From NCBI GenBank assembly GCA_025450975.1, contig JANWLI010000137.1:1-6459 (forward strand): a stretch of 6,459 bases of DNA, written 5' to 3'. Below are positions 5,831-6,459 of the stretch, in pieces. This DNA is from Candidatus Kapaibacterium sp. (GTDB taxonomy: Bacteria; Bacteroidota; Ignavibacteria; Palsa-1295). The notes beneath the pieces are model-generated. The model worked only from the letters and a program-made list of their open reading frames with translations. It was not told the DNA's origin and searched no databases. Position numbers and translations under genes: made by a program. Numbering within the stretch: position 1 is the first letter of the stretch; the number at the start of each line of letters is the position of its first letter.

Positions 5831-6459
5831 TAGGCGCTTTCCAATTCCCTTTTTACGATCTCATTTAATAATGTCGGATTTGCTTTCCCGCCCATTGCCT
5901 TCATTGTCTGTCCGACGAAAAAGCCGAGCAGGCTAGTCTTCCCCGACTTATACTTGGCTATATTATCAGGATTCGCTGCAAGTACGCCTTTGACGGCATC
6001 GATCAGTGCTCCTTCGTCGGAGACCTGTACCATACCGCGATCTTTAACGATCGCACGAGGCGAACTATCCGAGCCGATAAGCTCCGGCAACAGATCTTTC
6101 GCGATCTTATTCGAGATCACGCCTTCATCGACAAGGGCGATCAACTCGCCAAGATGATCAGGCGCAAGCTCAAGCGACAGGATCGACTCCTTCTTTTCTG
6201 AGAGCATCCGCATCACATCGCCCATGATGTAGTTCGACAGCGCCTTGACGGACTCGGTCTTCTTCGCAGGTAACGATGCGACTGCTTGCTCAAAGAAGTC
6301 TGCAACGGCACCATCCGCAGTAAGCACATCGGCATCGTACTTAGGTATGCTAAAGTCTTGTACAAAACGGTCACGTCGAGCGCGCTGTAATTCCGGAAGT
6401 TCTTTGCGAACTTCATCGAGAAACTGTGTCGTGATCGTCACCGGCAGCAGATCCGGCTC
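5830..6459 (-). CDS. gatB: Aspartyl/glutamyl-tRNA amidotransferase subunit B, C-terminal part
   Basis: GatB is the kinase/transamidase subunit of GatCAB, which converts Glu-tRNA(Gln) or Asp-tRNA(Asn) to Gln-tRNA(Gln) or Asn-tRNA(Asn) in organisms lacking the matching synthetases. The window holds the last 209 of roughly 480 residues; the frame continues past the right edge and begins with EPDLLPV, the conserved end of the catalytic cradle. Next comes the LPELQRARRDRF linker and the helical region containing NYIMGDVMRML and LGELIALVDEGVISNKIAKDLL. The YqeY-like tRNA-binding tail follows, with NPDNIAKYKSGKTSLLGFFVGQTMKAMGGKANP and a normal KRELES-type end. The ATG-like position at 6441 is an internal GTG codon, not the gene start. 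It shares one base with tpiA. Presence of GatB implies an indirect route to Gln-tRNA or Asn-tRNA. Confidence 0.97.
   Translation of the reverse strand, partial: EPDLLPVTITTQFLDEVRKELPELQRARRDRFVQDFSIPKYDADVLTADGAVADFFEQAVASLPAKKTESVKALSNYIMGDVMRMLSEKKESILSLELAPDHLGELIALVDEGVISNKIAKDLLPELIGSDSSPRAIVKDRGMVQVSDEGALIDAVKGVLAANPDNIAKYKSGKTSLLGFFVGQTMKAMGGKANPTLLNEIVKRELESA

Overview
The window is a dense bacterial chromosome segment of mid-range GC by eye. It has no RNA genes, CRISPR arrays or insertion sequences that I can see. Start codons lack strong Shine-Dalgarno sequences. That, together with a YitJ-type homocysteine methyltransferase/MetF fusion in a run with gatB and tpiA, fits the Bacteroidota/Chlorobiota (FCB) group, possibly an Ignavibacteria- or Kapabacteria-like lineage. 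This placement is an inference with low confidence.

Most of the window is a minus-strand run, read here from the right edge leftwards. It starts with the C-terminal part of gatB (6459-5830), then tpiA (5830-5057), then a bifunctional BHMT-like/MetF protein (5044-3179), a rhamnosyltransferase-like GT2 glycosyltransferase (3176-2220) and a GalE-like NAD-dependent epimerase (2136-1129). The junctions are tight: gatB and tpiA share one base in TAATG, and metF and the glycosyltransferase are 2 nt apart. An 83-nt gap precedes the epimerase. The run therefore passes from core metabolism (tRNA amidation, glycolysis, one-carbon/methionine) into surface-polysaccharide genes. A second, membrane-anchored GT2 gene (709-1) runs off the left edge.

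Between the epimerase and the left glycosyltransferase, on the plus strand, sits a hicBA toxin-antitoxin module (752-1145). The HicB antitoxin is intact. The HicA toxin is broken by what looks like one out-of-frame deletion that also removed its catalytic GSH segment.

The most unusual feature is the BHMT-like half of the MetF fusion. It keeps the fold signatures, but two of the three zinc-binding cysteines are glycine, the N-terminal DGAMGT motif has become GGSIGV, and a new His/Cys cluster appears right after the ETNT motif. The gene also has no ATG, GTG or TTG start that would preserve the domain. Its 5' end and the tpiA stop codon lie inside a degenerate 7-bp tandem repeat. The MetF half looks fully functional. 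The protein may be a methylenetetrahydrofolate reductase carrying a repurposed or purely structural methyltransferase domain.
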